Shown here in pieces: positions 36,022 to 44,878 of a stretch of 47,996 bases of DNA. Below the pieces are notes generated by a model. It was not told the origin of the DNA and searched no databases. It saw only the letters and a list, made by a program, of their open reading frames with translations. The translations under genes and the position numbers were made by a program. How positions within the stretch are numbered: position 1 is the first letter of the stretch; each line of letters begins with the position of its first letter. Source of the stretch: Streptococcus suis (lineage in GTDB: Bacteria; Bacillota; Bacilli; Lactobacillales; Streptococcaceae); the NCBI RefSeq assembly GCF_024509555.1, contig NZ_JAMWEL010000018.1:1-47996 (forward strand), given 5' to 3'.

Positions 36022-38705
36022 TAGATAGCTTTTTCATCCAATCCCATCTTACGTTGAACAAATTTAACAATTTCAACAACGACAACCATGATGCCTGAAC
36101 CAATAATCGCTACCAACCATTGAGTCGGTGTCAAGATTGAAACCTTGAAGAAGGTATTGAATCCTGGAATTACCAAGGTTGCCATCAAGAGCAAGAAGGC
36201 AGCTACGATAGACCAGTTAAAGAGTTTATTCTTAAATGGACCAACTGTAAAGATAGATTGGTAAACAGACTTCACGTTGAAAGCATGCACCAACTGAATC
36301 AAACCAAGAGTCAAGTAAGACATAGTAAGAGCATCTGCGTGAATTTCTTCATAGGTGCTGTGTTCTGGGAATAACAAAGCATAGCCATAAACACCCAAAA
36401 CAAGTGCCGTTTGAAGGATACCTTGGTAGACGATAGAGCTCAAGACACCACCTGAGAAGAAGCTTGAATTACGTCCACGAGGTTTGTGGGTCATAACACC
36501 TGGTTCAGCAGGTTCGACACCAAGAGCGATAGCTGGAAGTGTATCTGTTACCAAGTTAATCCAAAGGAGATGAACTGGCTCCAATACATCCCAACCAAAG
36601 AGGGTTGCAAGGAAGATACACAATACCTCAGCAGTGTTAGCTGATAAGAGGTACTGGATTGTTTTTTGAATGTTAGAGAAGACCTTACGTCCTTCTTCCA
36701 CCGCAACGATAATGGTCGCAAAGTTGTCATCTGCAAGGACCATATCAGAAGCACCTTTCGAAACTTCCGTACCAGTAATACCCATACCGATACCGATGTC
36801 GGCTGTCTTAAGCGACGGTGCATCGTTTACACCGTCACCTGTCATGGCAACAACCTTACCATCATTTTGCCAAGCCTTAACGATACGAACCTTGTGTTCT
36901 GGAGATACACGCGCATACACAGAGTATTGCTTGAAGACTTTCTGGAACTCTTCATCTGTCAACTCATTGAGCTCAGCACCAGTGAAGACATGGTCTTCTG
37001 TATCATGTTCATCGATGATACCAAGACGTTTGGCAATAGCCTCAGCTGTATCCTGGTGGTCACCAGTAATCATGATTGGACGGATACCAGCTTCCTTAGC
37101 AACACGAACTGCTTCTGCTGCTTCAGGACGCTCAGGGTCAATCATACCAACCAAACCTGAGAAGACAAGATCGTTTTCAACGATGTCAGATTCCAATTCA
37201 GGAATAGCATCCACATACTTGTAAGCCATCATCAAGACACGAAGAGCTTGCTTGGCCAAGGACTTGTTGGTTGTCAAGATCGCTTCTTTATCTGCATCCG
37301 TGATTGGGCGAACAGTACCATTCTCTTCGATTTGTGTCACACGTTTGAGCAATTGGTCTGGAGCACCTTTAACAGCTACAAAGAAGTTTCCAGCAGCTTG
37401 TTGGTGAATGGTTGACATCAATTTACGTGTTGAGTCGAATGGCAGTTCAGCCACACGAGGCTCAGAAACCAAGACTTCACGAACATCAAAGTTTTGATCC
37501 AAACCAAATTGAACAAGGGCTGTTTCAGTTGGGTCACCGATTAATTTACCAGTTGGGTCAACTTTTGTATCGTTGGCAAAGTTCATCACGCGAAGCGTTG
37601 TATTGCTTGCATCCAAAGCTTCTTTTGCATCAATCAATTGACCATTTGTATAAACCTTCTCAACCGTCATTTGGTTCATAGTCAAAGTACCAGTCTTATC
37701 TGATGCGATAATTTCAGTTGAACCAAGTGTTTCTACGGCTGGTAACTTACGGATGATGGAGTTACGCTTAGCCAGTACTTGAGTACCAAGTGAAAGAACA
37801 ACAGTAACGATAGCTGGCAAACCTTCTGGAATGGCAGCAACCGCAAGTGCTACAGAAGTCATAAGAGCAGGCAAGATTCCTTCTCCACGAACAAAGACTG
37901 ATACAGCCATTGTAATCACTGCGATAACCAATACTGCATAGGTCAAGACTTTAGACAACTGGTGCAAGTTCTGTTTCAATGGAGTATCTGTTTCATCTGA
38001 ATTGGCAAGCATGCCTGCGATATGCCCCACCTCAGTGTACATACCAGTGTTGGTAACCACACCAAGACCACGTCCGTAAGTAACGTTTGAGTTTTGATAA
38101 GCCATGTTGACACGGTCACCGATTGGTGCATCTTCAGCCAAAACTGCTGACAAATCTTTATCAACTGGTACAGACTCACCTGTAAGAGCGGCTTCTTCGA
38201 TTTTGAGGGAGTTAGCTTCCAACAAACGCATATCCGCAGGAACAACATCACCCGCTTCAAGCAAGACGATATCACCAGGAACCAAATCTTTTGAATCAAC
38301 CTCAACAACGTGACTATCACGAAGAGCACGCGCAACTGGGCTTGACATGTTCTTAAGAGCTTCAATAGCTGCTTCCGCTTGACCTTCTTGATACACACCA
38401 AAAGCAGCATTCAAGATAACCACGGCCAAGATGATGATAGCATCTGTCAAACCATGTGAACCTTCTGTAATCACCGTCAAGATGGCTGCTGCAATCAAGA
38501 TAATGATCATCAAGTCCTTAAACTGATCCAAGAATTTCGCTAAGAGTGTACGCTTTTCACCCTCATCTAATTCATTACGACCATAGTCTGCTAGGCGCTT
38601 GCTAGCTTCACTGCTAGACAAACCGTCTAAAGAAGACTCCATGCTTGACAATACTTGCTCTTCGCTTTGTGTATAAAACAAATCGCGTTTTTGTTCTTTT
38701 GACAA
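36021..38705 (-). CDS. Cation-transporting P2-type ATPase (Ca2+/Mn2+ exporter, MgtA/CaxP-like)
   Basis: An 894-residue P-type ATPase of the calcium pump group. It has TGESVPV, the phosphorylation site DKTGTLT (Asp about 335), PEGLPAIV in helix 4 and TGDGVNDAP near residue 620. It probably exports Ca2+ or Mn2+. The start is TTG at 38705 (MSKEQKRD), after AAAGGAG, as in pneumococcal relatives; the longer frame begins with an unsupported TTG. A yybP-ykoY riboswitch upstream points to manganese control, consistent with Mn2+ export. The end abuts a MITE-like repeat. Confidence 0.9.
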   Translation of the reverse strand: MSKEQKRDLFYTQSEEQVLSSMESSLDGLSSSEASKRLADYGRNELDEGEKRTLLAKFLDQFKDLMIIILIAAAILTVITEGSHGLTDAIIILAVVILNAAFGVYQEGQAEAAIEALKNMSSPVARALRDSHVVEVDSKDLVPGDIVLLEAGDVVPADMRLLEANSLKIEEAALTGESVPVDKDLSAVLAEDAPIGDRVNMAYQNSNVTYGRGLGVVTNTGMYTEVGHIAGMLANSDETDTPLKQNLHQLSKVLTYAVLVIAVITMAVSVFVRGEGILPALMTSVALAVAAIPEGLPAIVTVVLSLGTQVLAKRNSIIRKLPAVETLGSTEIIASDKTGTLTMNQMTVEKVYTNGQLIDAKEALDASNTTLRVMNFANDTKVDPTGKLIGDPTETALVQFGLDQNFDVREVLVSEPRVAELPFDSTRKLMSTIHQQAAGNFFVAVKGAPDQLLKRVTQIEENGTVRPITDADKEAILTTNKSLAKQALRVLMMAYKYVDAIPELESDIVENDLVFSGLVGMIDPERPEAAEAVRVAKEAGIRPIMITGDHQDTAEAIAKRLGIIDEHDTEDHVFTGAELNELTDEEFQKVFKQYSVYARVSPEHKVRIVKAWQNDGKVVAMTGDGVNDAPSLKTADIGIGMGITGTEVSKGASDMVLADDNFATIIVAVEEGRKVFSNIQKTIQYLLSANTAEVLCIFLATLFGWDVLEPVHLLWINLVTDTLPAIALGVEPAEPGVMTHKPRGRNSSFFSGGVLSSIVYQGILQTALVLGVYGYALLFPEHSTYEEIHADALTMSYLTLGLIQLVHAFNVKSVYQSIFTVGPFKNKLFNWSIVAAFLLLMATLVIPGFNTFFKVSILTPTQWLVAIIGSGIMVVVVEIVKFVQRKMGLDEKAI

Positions 38706-38751
38706 TTTCCTTCTCCTTTTCGGCCTCTTCTCTACCTTGTACAATAAAAAA

Positions 38752-38778
38752 GAGACCTGTTTTATTAAAACAAGTCTC
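38752..38778 (-). terminator. Riboswitch terminator
   Basis: On the minus strand GAGACTTGTTTT pairs with AAAACAGGTCTC (one G-U pair) and ends in CTTTTTT. It ends 47 bases before the TTG start and would stop transcription unless the aptamer is bound. Confidence 0.9.
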
Positions 38779-38860
38779 GCTATTTAAGATAGTGCCGGAA
38801 ACGATTTTCGGAATGACGACACTACCACGGAAAGTTCCGTTAGCTACTCCCTCGATTTGC
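38779..38860 (-). promoter_or_regulatory. yybP-ykoY manganese riboswitch aptamer
   Basis: The minus strand holds GAGGGAGTAGCTAACGG (38838-38854), the conserved first-arm motif of the yybP-ykoY family, followed by paired segments CGGAACTTTCCG and CCGAAAATCG-TTTCCGG, and a closing strand before the terminator. Mn2+ binding should free the ATPase mRNA from termination. Recognised by eye; a covariance model was not run. Confidence 0.85.
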
Positions 38861-38865
38861 TAACT

Positions 38866-38893
38866 ATTATAACAAATTTCTAGGGAATTTCAA
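38866..38893 (-). promoter_or_regulatory. Promoter of the riboswitch-ATPase transcript
   Basis: TTGAAA (38888-38893), 16-base spacer, TATAAT (38866-38871) with a TG before it. Confidence 0.7.
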
Positions 38894-38918
38894 AGAATAT
38901 TTTCTATGAAAACGTTTT

Positions 38919-39305
38919 TTATTTCCATTCAATATGCATCTTATAGCTAGCAAATTTCTGGTGATTTTCTAGCCCATTTAAATCATAATGAAGGATTAGT
39001 TCTTGTTGCTCCAAAGATAGCTTATAAAAATCAGTTTGTGTCACAAAATGCTGGATCCCCATAGGTGTAGGAATAGTCACAATAGCATCTTGTTCCTTTA
39101 CAAATCGCATGATAGACTTGGGGCTGGAAAAGCGTGTCATAACCAATTCTTTTCCATCACACTTTATCACAACCTTTTCTTCCTCTTCGTTTTGATAGAT
39201 AAGATAGAGCTTCCCTTCTTTCTCCTTCACTTCTACCGGGAAAGACTGGTCAATTACTTCCAATTGTCCATCTAAATCAATTTCATTTTGCAAATAAATC
39301 TTCAT
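38919..39305 (-). CDS. DUF1934 domain protein (YwiB-like)
   Basis: A 128-residue soluble protein, mostly beta strands (calycin-like), with the family sequences YLQNEIDLDGQ and SSPKSIMRFVKEQDAIVTIPTPMG. DUF1934 proteins are widespread in Firmicutes and of unknown role. The start follows AAGGAG. It is 14 bases downstream of the TauE-type gene, so they are likely co-transcribed. Confidence 0.82.
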   Translation of the reverse strand: MKIYLQNEIDLDGQLEVIDQSFPVEVKEKEGKLYLIYQNEEEEKVVIKCDGKELVMTRFSSPKSIMRFVKEQDAIVTIPTPMGIQHFVTQTDFYKLSLEQQELILHYDLNGLENHQKFASYKMHIEWK

Positions 39306-39319
39306 ACAAACTCCTTAAC

Positions 39320-40204
39320 TTATTTCACAGTTTTTATGAACGAGGAACGTAAGAGAGTAATTCCTGTATAGGATGCAATAAAAACAACTAGAACTTTTAA
39401 ATTATTCACATCTAAGCTTGACAAGAAGAAGGCTGCAGTCAAGACTCCTAAGACCCCACCCACTATGATTCCAGGAACCCCTGGCCAGTTGACACGACCA
39501 GACTGGATAAATTGCTTGGCTCCAGCTGACAACATCATGGCCGCGTTCAACATCATAACAGGCAGTGCCACCGCTGGACTAATGCCCATCAGAGAGAAAA
39601 AGATCAATTCCGGTGCGTAGTTGCCCAAACCCATGCTCAAAAGCATACCGATAAAAAAGTCAAAGACAATCCCAACAAGCAACTTCCAACCCGTCAACCC
39701 ACGAACATCATTGGCCAAATCAGCGCCCGGATTGGTTACCATCCGATAGACCATAATCCCTGCGGCGATAATAAGTAAAATCCCTAATACTCGTTGTACT
39801 TTTCTGGTATCCCAATCTTGCGTCACGCGGGCACCAACTGAAGCACCTGTAAAAGCAGCAATAGCTAGAGAAATCAAGGTTGTCATTTCTACTTCTACAA
39901 TGGTGATGAATAGCAGAGCTTCCAACAAGATCGGAATAATATGGGCCGTCGTCATAGTTGCTGGAATCCGTCGGTCATCCTCTATCAATTTTGTCGCCTT
40001 CAGCAAACTTGTGGTCGTTGCAAAGGTGCCAATCCCCAAGGTGTCCAACAAGTCTGTTACATAACCAATTGCAAAGCCCGTCCAAAATCTGTCCTTCAAG
40101 GAAATCTTATGTTTTCGAGCATAGCTAACAATCAAGTAAAGCATCCAAGCAATCATCCCCACAAGGATAAACTGGATAGTATGTAAAATAAGTTTATTTG
40201 TCAT
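39320..40204 (-). CDS. TauE/SafE family membrane transporter
   Basis: A 294-residue membrane protein with about eight helices in two repeats, matching the sulfite/organosulfonate exporter family. The family turn GFAIGYVTDLLDTLGIG (about 47-63) is visible. Substrate unknown. The -10 TATAAT at 40211-40216 ends only six bases before the ATG, with GGAGG squeezed between, so the mRNA may be leaderless. Divergent from the HD gene. Confidence 0.85.
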   Translation of the reverse strand: MTNKLILHTIQFILVGMIAWMLYLIVSYARKHKISLKDRFWTGFAIGYVTDLLDTLGIGTFATTTSLLKATKLIEDDRRIPATMTTAHIIPILLEALLFITIVEVEMTTLISLAIAAFTGASVGARVTQDWDTRKVQRVLGILLIIAAGIMVYRMVTNPGADLANDVRGLTGWKLLVGIVFDFFIGMLLSMGLGNYAPELIFFSLMGISPAVALPVMMLNAAMMLSAGAKQFIQSGRVNWPGVPGIIVGGVLGVLTAAFFLSSLDVNNLKVLVVFIASYTGITLLRSSFIKTVK

Positions 40205-40210
40205 TCCTCC

Positions 40211-40260
40211 ATTATACTCAAAAGATACATTTTGTACATATCTTTATCCTTGCATAGTAT
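40211..40260. promoter_or_regulatory. Divergent promoters of the TauE and HD genes
   Basis: Leftward: TGTACA (40233-40238), 16 bases, TATAAT (40211-40216). Rightward: TTGTAC (40232-40237), 17 bases, TAGTAT (40255-40260); a second -10, TATAAT (40289-40294) with TG, lies seven bases before the HD gene ATG. The two -35 regions coincide, so the polymerases would compete. Confidence 0.5.
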
Positions 40261-40301
40261 AAAATAAGAAAAATACTCAATTATTTGCTATAATGGAAGT
40301 T

Positions 40302-41615
40302 ATGATTGAAAAAGTATTCCGCGATCCAGTCCATAACTATATTCATGTCGATCTTGAACTAATTTATAAACTCATCAATACAAAAGAATTTCAGCGACTA
40401 CGCCGTATTAAACAATTGGGAACTACCTCCTATACCTTTCATGGTGGTGAGCATAGCCGCTTTTCGCATTGCTTAGGTGTTTATGAAATTGCACGACGGA
40501 TAACCCTAAAATTCGAGGAAAAATACCCTGACTTATGGAATCCTGCCGAAAGTTTAGTCACAATGGTTGCTGCACTTTTACACGATATCGGTCACGGTGC
40601 CTACTCCCATACCTTCGAACGACTGTTTGACACGGATCACGAAGAAATGACCTGTACCATTATCACTAGTCCAGAAACAGAAATCAATGCTATCTTAAAG
40701 CAAGTTTCACCTGATTTTCCAGACAAGATTGCCAGTGTCATTAATCACACCTATCCAAACAAACAGGTGGTTCAACTAATCTCTAGTCAGATTGATGTAG
40801 ACCGGATGGACTATCTGCTAAGAGATTCCTATTTCACTGGTACTAATTACGGGGAATTTGATTTAACTCGCATCCTGCGGGTTATCCGCCCTACAGAAAA
40901 TGGTATTGCCTTCAAAGAATCAGGTATGCACGCAGTCGAAGACTACGTTCTCAGTCGCTATCAGATGTATATGCAGGTCTACTTCCACCCAGCCAGTCGG
41001 TCCATGGAAGTCCTCTTGCAGAATTTACTTAATAGAGCAAAATTACTCTACCAGAGCAAGAAGGAATTTTTCGCAGCTACCTCTCCACGTCTGGTTCCTT
41101 TATTTGAACAACAGGTTACCCTGTCTGATTACTTGGCCTTGGATGACGGTGTTATGAATACCTATTTCCAATCTTGGATTGACGGTCCTGACCGTATCCT
41201 ATCTGACCTGGCACAACGCTATATTAATCGAAAAGTTTTTAAATCAATCACCTTCAAGAAGGATGATGAAGAGGCTTTGGAATGCTTACGAATCCTAGTA
41301 GCTGATGTAGGATTTGACCCTGAATATTATACAGCCATTCATCATAATTTTGATTTACCTTATGATATTTACCGTCCGAATGCTGAAAAAAAACGAACAC
41401 AAATTGAAATTTACCGTAAGGATGACACCAAGGTTGAGTTATCTACCCTTTCACCGATTGTCCACTCTCTATCTGGAACAATCCATGGGGATAGTCGCTT
41501 CTATTTCCCGAAAGAAATGTTAGAAGAAACTGGTATATTCACCCTTCAAACTACTGATTTTACTAACCATATTTACAACGATCATTTTATTACTGGAGAA
41601 AAAGATGTCCATTAA
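40302..41615 (+). CDS. HD-domain hydrolase (YwfO-like)
   Basis: A 437-residue protein of the HD superfamily (dNTP triphosphohydrolase-like). Metal residues are visible in HSRFSHCLG (about 50-58) and the HD pair in LLHDIGHG (about 95-102), with a later Asp (SSQIDVDRMDYLLRDS, about 168). Likely a nucleotide phosphohydrolase. The ATG at 40302 is preceded by GGAAG only two bases away; an ATG three codons earlier is alternative. The stop overlaps the HAD gene by 11 bases. Confidence 0.85.
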   Translation: MIEKVFRDPVHNYIHVDLELIYKLINTKEFQRLRRIKQLGTTSYTFHGGEHSRFSHCLGVYEIARRITLKFEEKYPDLWNPAESLVTMVAALLHDIGHGAYSHTFERLFDTDHEEMTCTIITSPETEINAILKQVSPDFPDKIASVINHTYPNKQVVQLISSQIDVDRMDYLLRDSYFTGTNYGEFDLTRILRVIRPTENGIAFKESGMHAVEDYVLSRYQMYMQVYFHPASRSMEVLLQNLLNRAKLLYQSKKEFFAATSPRLVPLFEQQVTLSDYLALDDGVMNTYFQSWIDGPDRILSDLAQRYINRKVFKSITFKKDDEEALECLRILVADVGFDPEYYTAIHHNFDLPYDIYRPNAEKKRTQIEIYRKDDTKVELSTLSPIVHSLSGTIHGDSRFYFPKEMLEETGIFTLQTTDFTNHIYNDHFITGEKDVH

Positions 41616-42414
41616 ACTTGTTGCCATCGACATTGATGGAACTTTATTAAATAGCCAACATGAAATCACACCTGAAGTCTTTTCAGCCATTCAAGATGCC
41701 AAAAAGGCTGGTGTGAAAATCGTTATTGCTACTGGTCGCCCCATTTCAGGCGTCCGTGCGATTTTAGAAGAACTCAATCTGACAGAAGTTGGCGACTACG
41801 TCATCACATTTAACGGTGGTTTGGTTCAAGACGCCTCAACTGGTGAAGATATTGTCAAGGACACCTTAACCTATGACGACTATCTAGACATTGAACTGGC
41901 TGCCCGTAAACTCAAACTTCCTATGCATGCTAGCACAAAAGAAGGCATGTACACTGCCAACCGCAACATTGGTAAATATACCATTTATGAATCTATGCTT
42001 GTTAGCTCCCCTGTCTTCTACCGTACTCCAGAAGAGATGGCTGACAAGGAAATTATCAAGGTCATGATGGTGGATGAACCTGACGTTCTTGATGCTGCCA
42101 TCCCTCAGCTTCCAACTAACCTGACTGACAAATACAATGTTGCCAAATCTGCACCATTCTACTTAGAAATCACACCAAAAACCGTTAATAAAGGGCAAGC
42201 TATCATCCAATTGGCTGAAAAACTAGGTCTGACAATGGATCAAACCATGGCTATTGGCGACCAAGAAAATGACCGCCCAATGCTAGAAGTCGTCGGTAAT
42301 CCAGTTGTCATGGAAAACGGTAATCCTGAACTAAAGAAAATTGCCAAATACATCACCAAATCAAATGATGATAGCGGTGTGGCACATGCTATTAGAAAGT
42401 GGGTACTAAACTAA
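41605..42414 (+). CDS. Cof-type HAD-IIB family phosphatase
   Basis: A 269-residue HAD phosphatase with the nucleophile motif DIDGTLL (Asp9, Asp11), TGR near 47, a C2B cap, a Lys in the motif III region and the metal motif GDQENDRPM near residue 214. It probably hydrolyses sugar phosphates or small phosphorylated metabolites. It is translated from a GGAG site inside the previous gene, and its stop overlaps the murM ATG (TAATG). Confidence 0.92.
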   Translation: MSIKLVAIDIDGTLLNSQHEITPEVFSAIQDAKKAGVKIVIATGRPISGVRAILEELNLTEVGDYVITFNGGLVQDASTGEDIVKDTLTYDDYLDIELAARKLKLPMHASTKEGMYTANRNIGKYTIYESMLVSSPVFYRTPEEMADKEIIKVMMVDEPDVLDAAIPQLPTNLTDKYNVAKSAPFYLEITPKTVNKGQAIIQLAEKLGLTMDQTMAIGDQENDRPMLEVVGNPVVMENGNPELKKIAKYITKSNDDSGVAHAIRKWVLN

Positions 42415-43634
42415 TGAAATACACCTATACATTAGAGGTTTCAACTCAAGAGCATGACGATTTTGTAAAAAAAAGTGATCAAACTAACCTATTTCAAAGT
42501 AGTTCTTGGGCTAAGATTAAAGACAATTGGGGCAATGAGCGCATTGGTTTTTACAAAGATGGTCAACTAGTAGCCAGCGCCAGTATTCTCATTCGTCCTC
42601 TCCCACTTGGATTTAGCATGCTCTATATCCCACGTGGTCCCATCATGGATTATACAAACAAAGAACTTGTATCTTTCGTTCTCAAAACTCTCAAGAAATT
42701 TGGCAGAAGCAAACGTGCTCTTTTTGTCAAATTTGATCCTTACATCTTACTTAGCCACCGTCAGATCGATCAAGAACCTATCACCAATACACAAGCACAA
42801 GCAATCGTAGCAAACCTACAAGAAGCTGGCTGCGAATGGTTTGGACTCACAACTGATATGGCTGAAAATATTCAACCTCGCTTTCAAGCAAATATTCTTA
42901 AAGAGTATTTTTCTGATGATCAATTATCCAAAAGTACCAAGCAAGCTGTTCGTACCTCTTTGAATAAGGGTGTACAAGTCAGTTTTGGTCACTTGGAATT
43001 TCTCGATCAATTTTCGGAATTAATGAAAAAAACAGAGAACAGAAAATCCATCTCTCTTCGAGGAAGAGAATACTATAAAAAATTGTTAGAAACCTATCCA
43101 GATTCATCTTATATCACACTGGCTCAATTGGATTTAGAAAAACGGCAAGAGGCTCTTCTTTTTCAGAAACAAAAATTAGAAGAAGAAATGGCAAAATTCA
43201 CAGAAAAAACAAAGGCCAGTAAAGTTAAAAATCATCAACAAGAACTCGATCGTATATTGGATGAACTCACTTTCTTGGAGCCAAAACTACAAACTGGTCA
43301 AAAAACAGTAAGCCTTGCTGGCACTTTAACGATTGTTTTTGAACAAGCATCTGAAAACCTTTATGCAGGTTTGGATGAAGAATTCCGCCGTTATCAACCG
43401 GCAATCGTCACCTGGTATGAAACAGCTAAACACTCTTTCTCTCGTGGAGCTATATACCACAATATGGGAGGGATAGAAAACAACCTTGACGGTGGTCTTT
43501 TTAACTATAAATCCAAATTTAATCCTGTAATCGAGGAATTTATAGGAGAATTCAACCTTCCTGTCAATACTCTCCTCTATAAACTGTCCAGCAAATTATA
43601 CACATTAAGAAAACAATTAAGGAATAAGAACTGA
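42414..43634 (+). CDS. murM: tRNA-dependent lipid II-amino acid ligase MurM
   Basis: A 406-residue FemABX protein that adds the first residue (Ser or Ala from aminoacyl-tRNA) to the Lys side chain of lipid II. The N-terminal segment SSSWAKIKDNWGNERIGFYKDG and the motif LPLGFSMLYIPRGPIMDY match pneumococcal MurM, which has the same length. The coiled-coil arm (about 245-300), rich in Lys and Glu, contacts the tRNA. The start at 42414 gives the MurM-type start; a GTG five codons earlier is also open. Overlaps the next gene by one base. Confidence 0.88.
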   Translation: MKYTYTLEVSTQEHDDFVKKSDQTNLFQSSSWAKIKDNWGNERIGFYKDGQLVASASILIRPLPLGFSMLYIPRGPIMDYTNKELVSFVLKTLKKFGRSKRALFVKFDPYILLSHRQIDQEPITNTQAQAIVANLQEAGCEWFGLTTDMAENIQPRFQANILKEYFSDDQLSKSTKQAVRTSLNKGVQVSFGHLEFLDQFSELMKKTENRKSISLRGREYYKKLLETYPDSSYITLAQLDLEKRQEALLFQKQKLEEEMAKFTEKTKASKVKNHQQELDRILDELTFLEPKLQTGQKTVSLAGTLTIVFEQASENLYAGLDEEFRRYQPAIVTWYETAKHSFSRGAIYHNMGGIENNLDGGLFNYKSKFNPVIEEFIGEFNLPVNTLLYKLSSKLYTLRKQLRNKN

Positions 43635-44869
43635 TGTCACTAATCGAAATAAGAGCCGAAGAATTCTCAAAGATTATTCAAGTAGCTAGTGAAAAATCAT
43701 TTTTGCAATCTATTGAGATGGCTAATTTACTAAAAAAGAGAGGAATGAACACTCATTTTTTAGCATATCGCACAAATAACCAATACAAGATTGCGGCACT
43801 CGTTTTCAGTAAAGCAATGACTGGCGGTCTCTATATGGAGCTCAACTCTGGACCAGTTTGCCTTGATGAAGCCTACCTTCAGGATTTCTATCGTGCATTA
43901 AAAGATTATGCAGGTAAGAATGGTGTTTTGGAACTGGTTGTCAAGCCCTATCAAACTTATCAAACTTTTGATACGAGCGGCGAAGCAATCTCACCAGCGA
44001 AAACAGAGATAATTTCGACCTTAACAGATATCGGGTATCAGCATGATGGTTTGCAAACAGGTTATCCAGGAGGTGAACCAGATTGGCACTACGTTAAGGA
44101 TTTGACCGGCATTACACAAGAAAACTTAATCCAATCCTTTAGTAAAAAAGGTCGTCCCTTAGTCAAAAAAGCACAGACATTCGGGATTCAGTTAAGACGA
44201 TTGGAGCGGAATGACTTGCACCTTTTCAAAGAAATTACCAGCTCAACATCGGAACGCCGTGAGTACAGTGATAAAACATTGGATTACTATGAACATTTTT
44301 ACGATAGCTTTGGTCAACAGGCAGAATTTATGATTGCTAGCTTAAATTTCCAGGATTATTATAAGCACCTTGAAAAAGATCAAAAGAAACTAGCAGACAA
44401 ACTCTCAACTTTACAAGCGAAACTTGAAAGTCAGCCTCAATCCAAAAAATATCAAAATCAAATCAATGAGTTTTCCCAACAGTATGATACCTTTACGACA
44501 AGAATGCAGGAAGCTAAAGATTTCATAACCAAATATGGTCAACAAGATGTCATCCTAGCAGGAAGTTTATTCATTTATACTCCCCAAGAGGCAGTTTACC
44601 TTTTCAGCGGTTCTTACACGGAGTTTAATAAATTCTATGCTCCTGCACTCCTTCAAGAACACGTTATGTTAGAAGCCATTAAACGAGGAATTTCATTCTA
44701 TAACTTCCTAGGAATTACTGGTGTTTTTGATGGCTCTGACGGCGTTCTTCGCTTCAAGCAAAATTTCAATGGATACATAGTTCGTAAAACTGGAACCTTC
44801 CGCTATTATCCAAGACCTCTTCGGTATCGTATCATTCAGATTATCAAAAAAATTATCGGCAGAAAGTAG
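43634..44869 (+). CDS. murN: tRNA-dependent lipid II-Ala ligase, MurN-like (copy 1)
   Basis: A 411-residue FemABX protein that should add the second residue (Ala) to the branch begun by MurM. The family core LQTGYPGGEPDWHYVKDL, SFSKKGRPLVKKA (about 173-185) and the C-terminal FLGITGVFDGSDGVLRFKQNF are conserved. A coiled-coil arm lies near 240-295. It is very similar to the next gene. Overlaps murM by one base. Which of the two copies is the true MurN is not certain. Confidence 0.82.
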   Translation: MSLIEIRAEEFSKIIQVASEKSFLQSIEMANLLKKRGMNTHFLAYRTNNQYKIAALVFSKAMTGGLYMELNSGPVCLDEAYLQDFYRALKDYAGKNGVLELVVKPYQTYQTFDTSGEAISPAKTEIISTLTDIGYQHDGLQTGYPGGEPDWHYVKDLTGITQENLIQSFSKKGRPLVKKAQTFGIQLRRLERNDLHLFKEITSSTSERREYSDKTLDYYEHFYDSFGQQAEFMIASLNFQDYYKHLEKDQKKLADKLSTLQAKLESQPQSKKYQNQINEFSQQYDTFTTRMQEAKDFITKYGQQDVILAGSLFIYTPQEAVYLFSGSYTEFNKFYAPALLQEHVMLEAIKRGISFYNFLGITGVFDGSDGVLRFKQNFNGYIVRKTGTFRYYPRPLRYRIIQIIKKIIGRK

Positions 44870-44878
44870 TAAGAAACA

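Noticed and set aside
36021..38744. ATPase frame starting at 38744
   Set aside because: That TTG has no ribosome site and would lie inside the riboswitch terminator region; AAAGGAG points to TTG at 38705.
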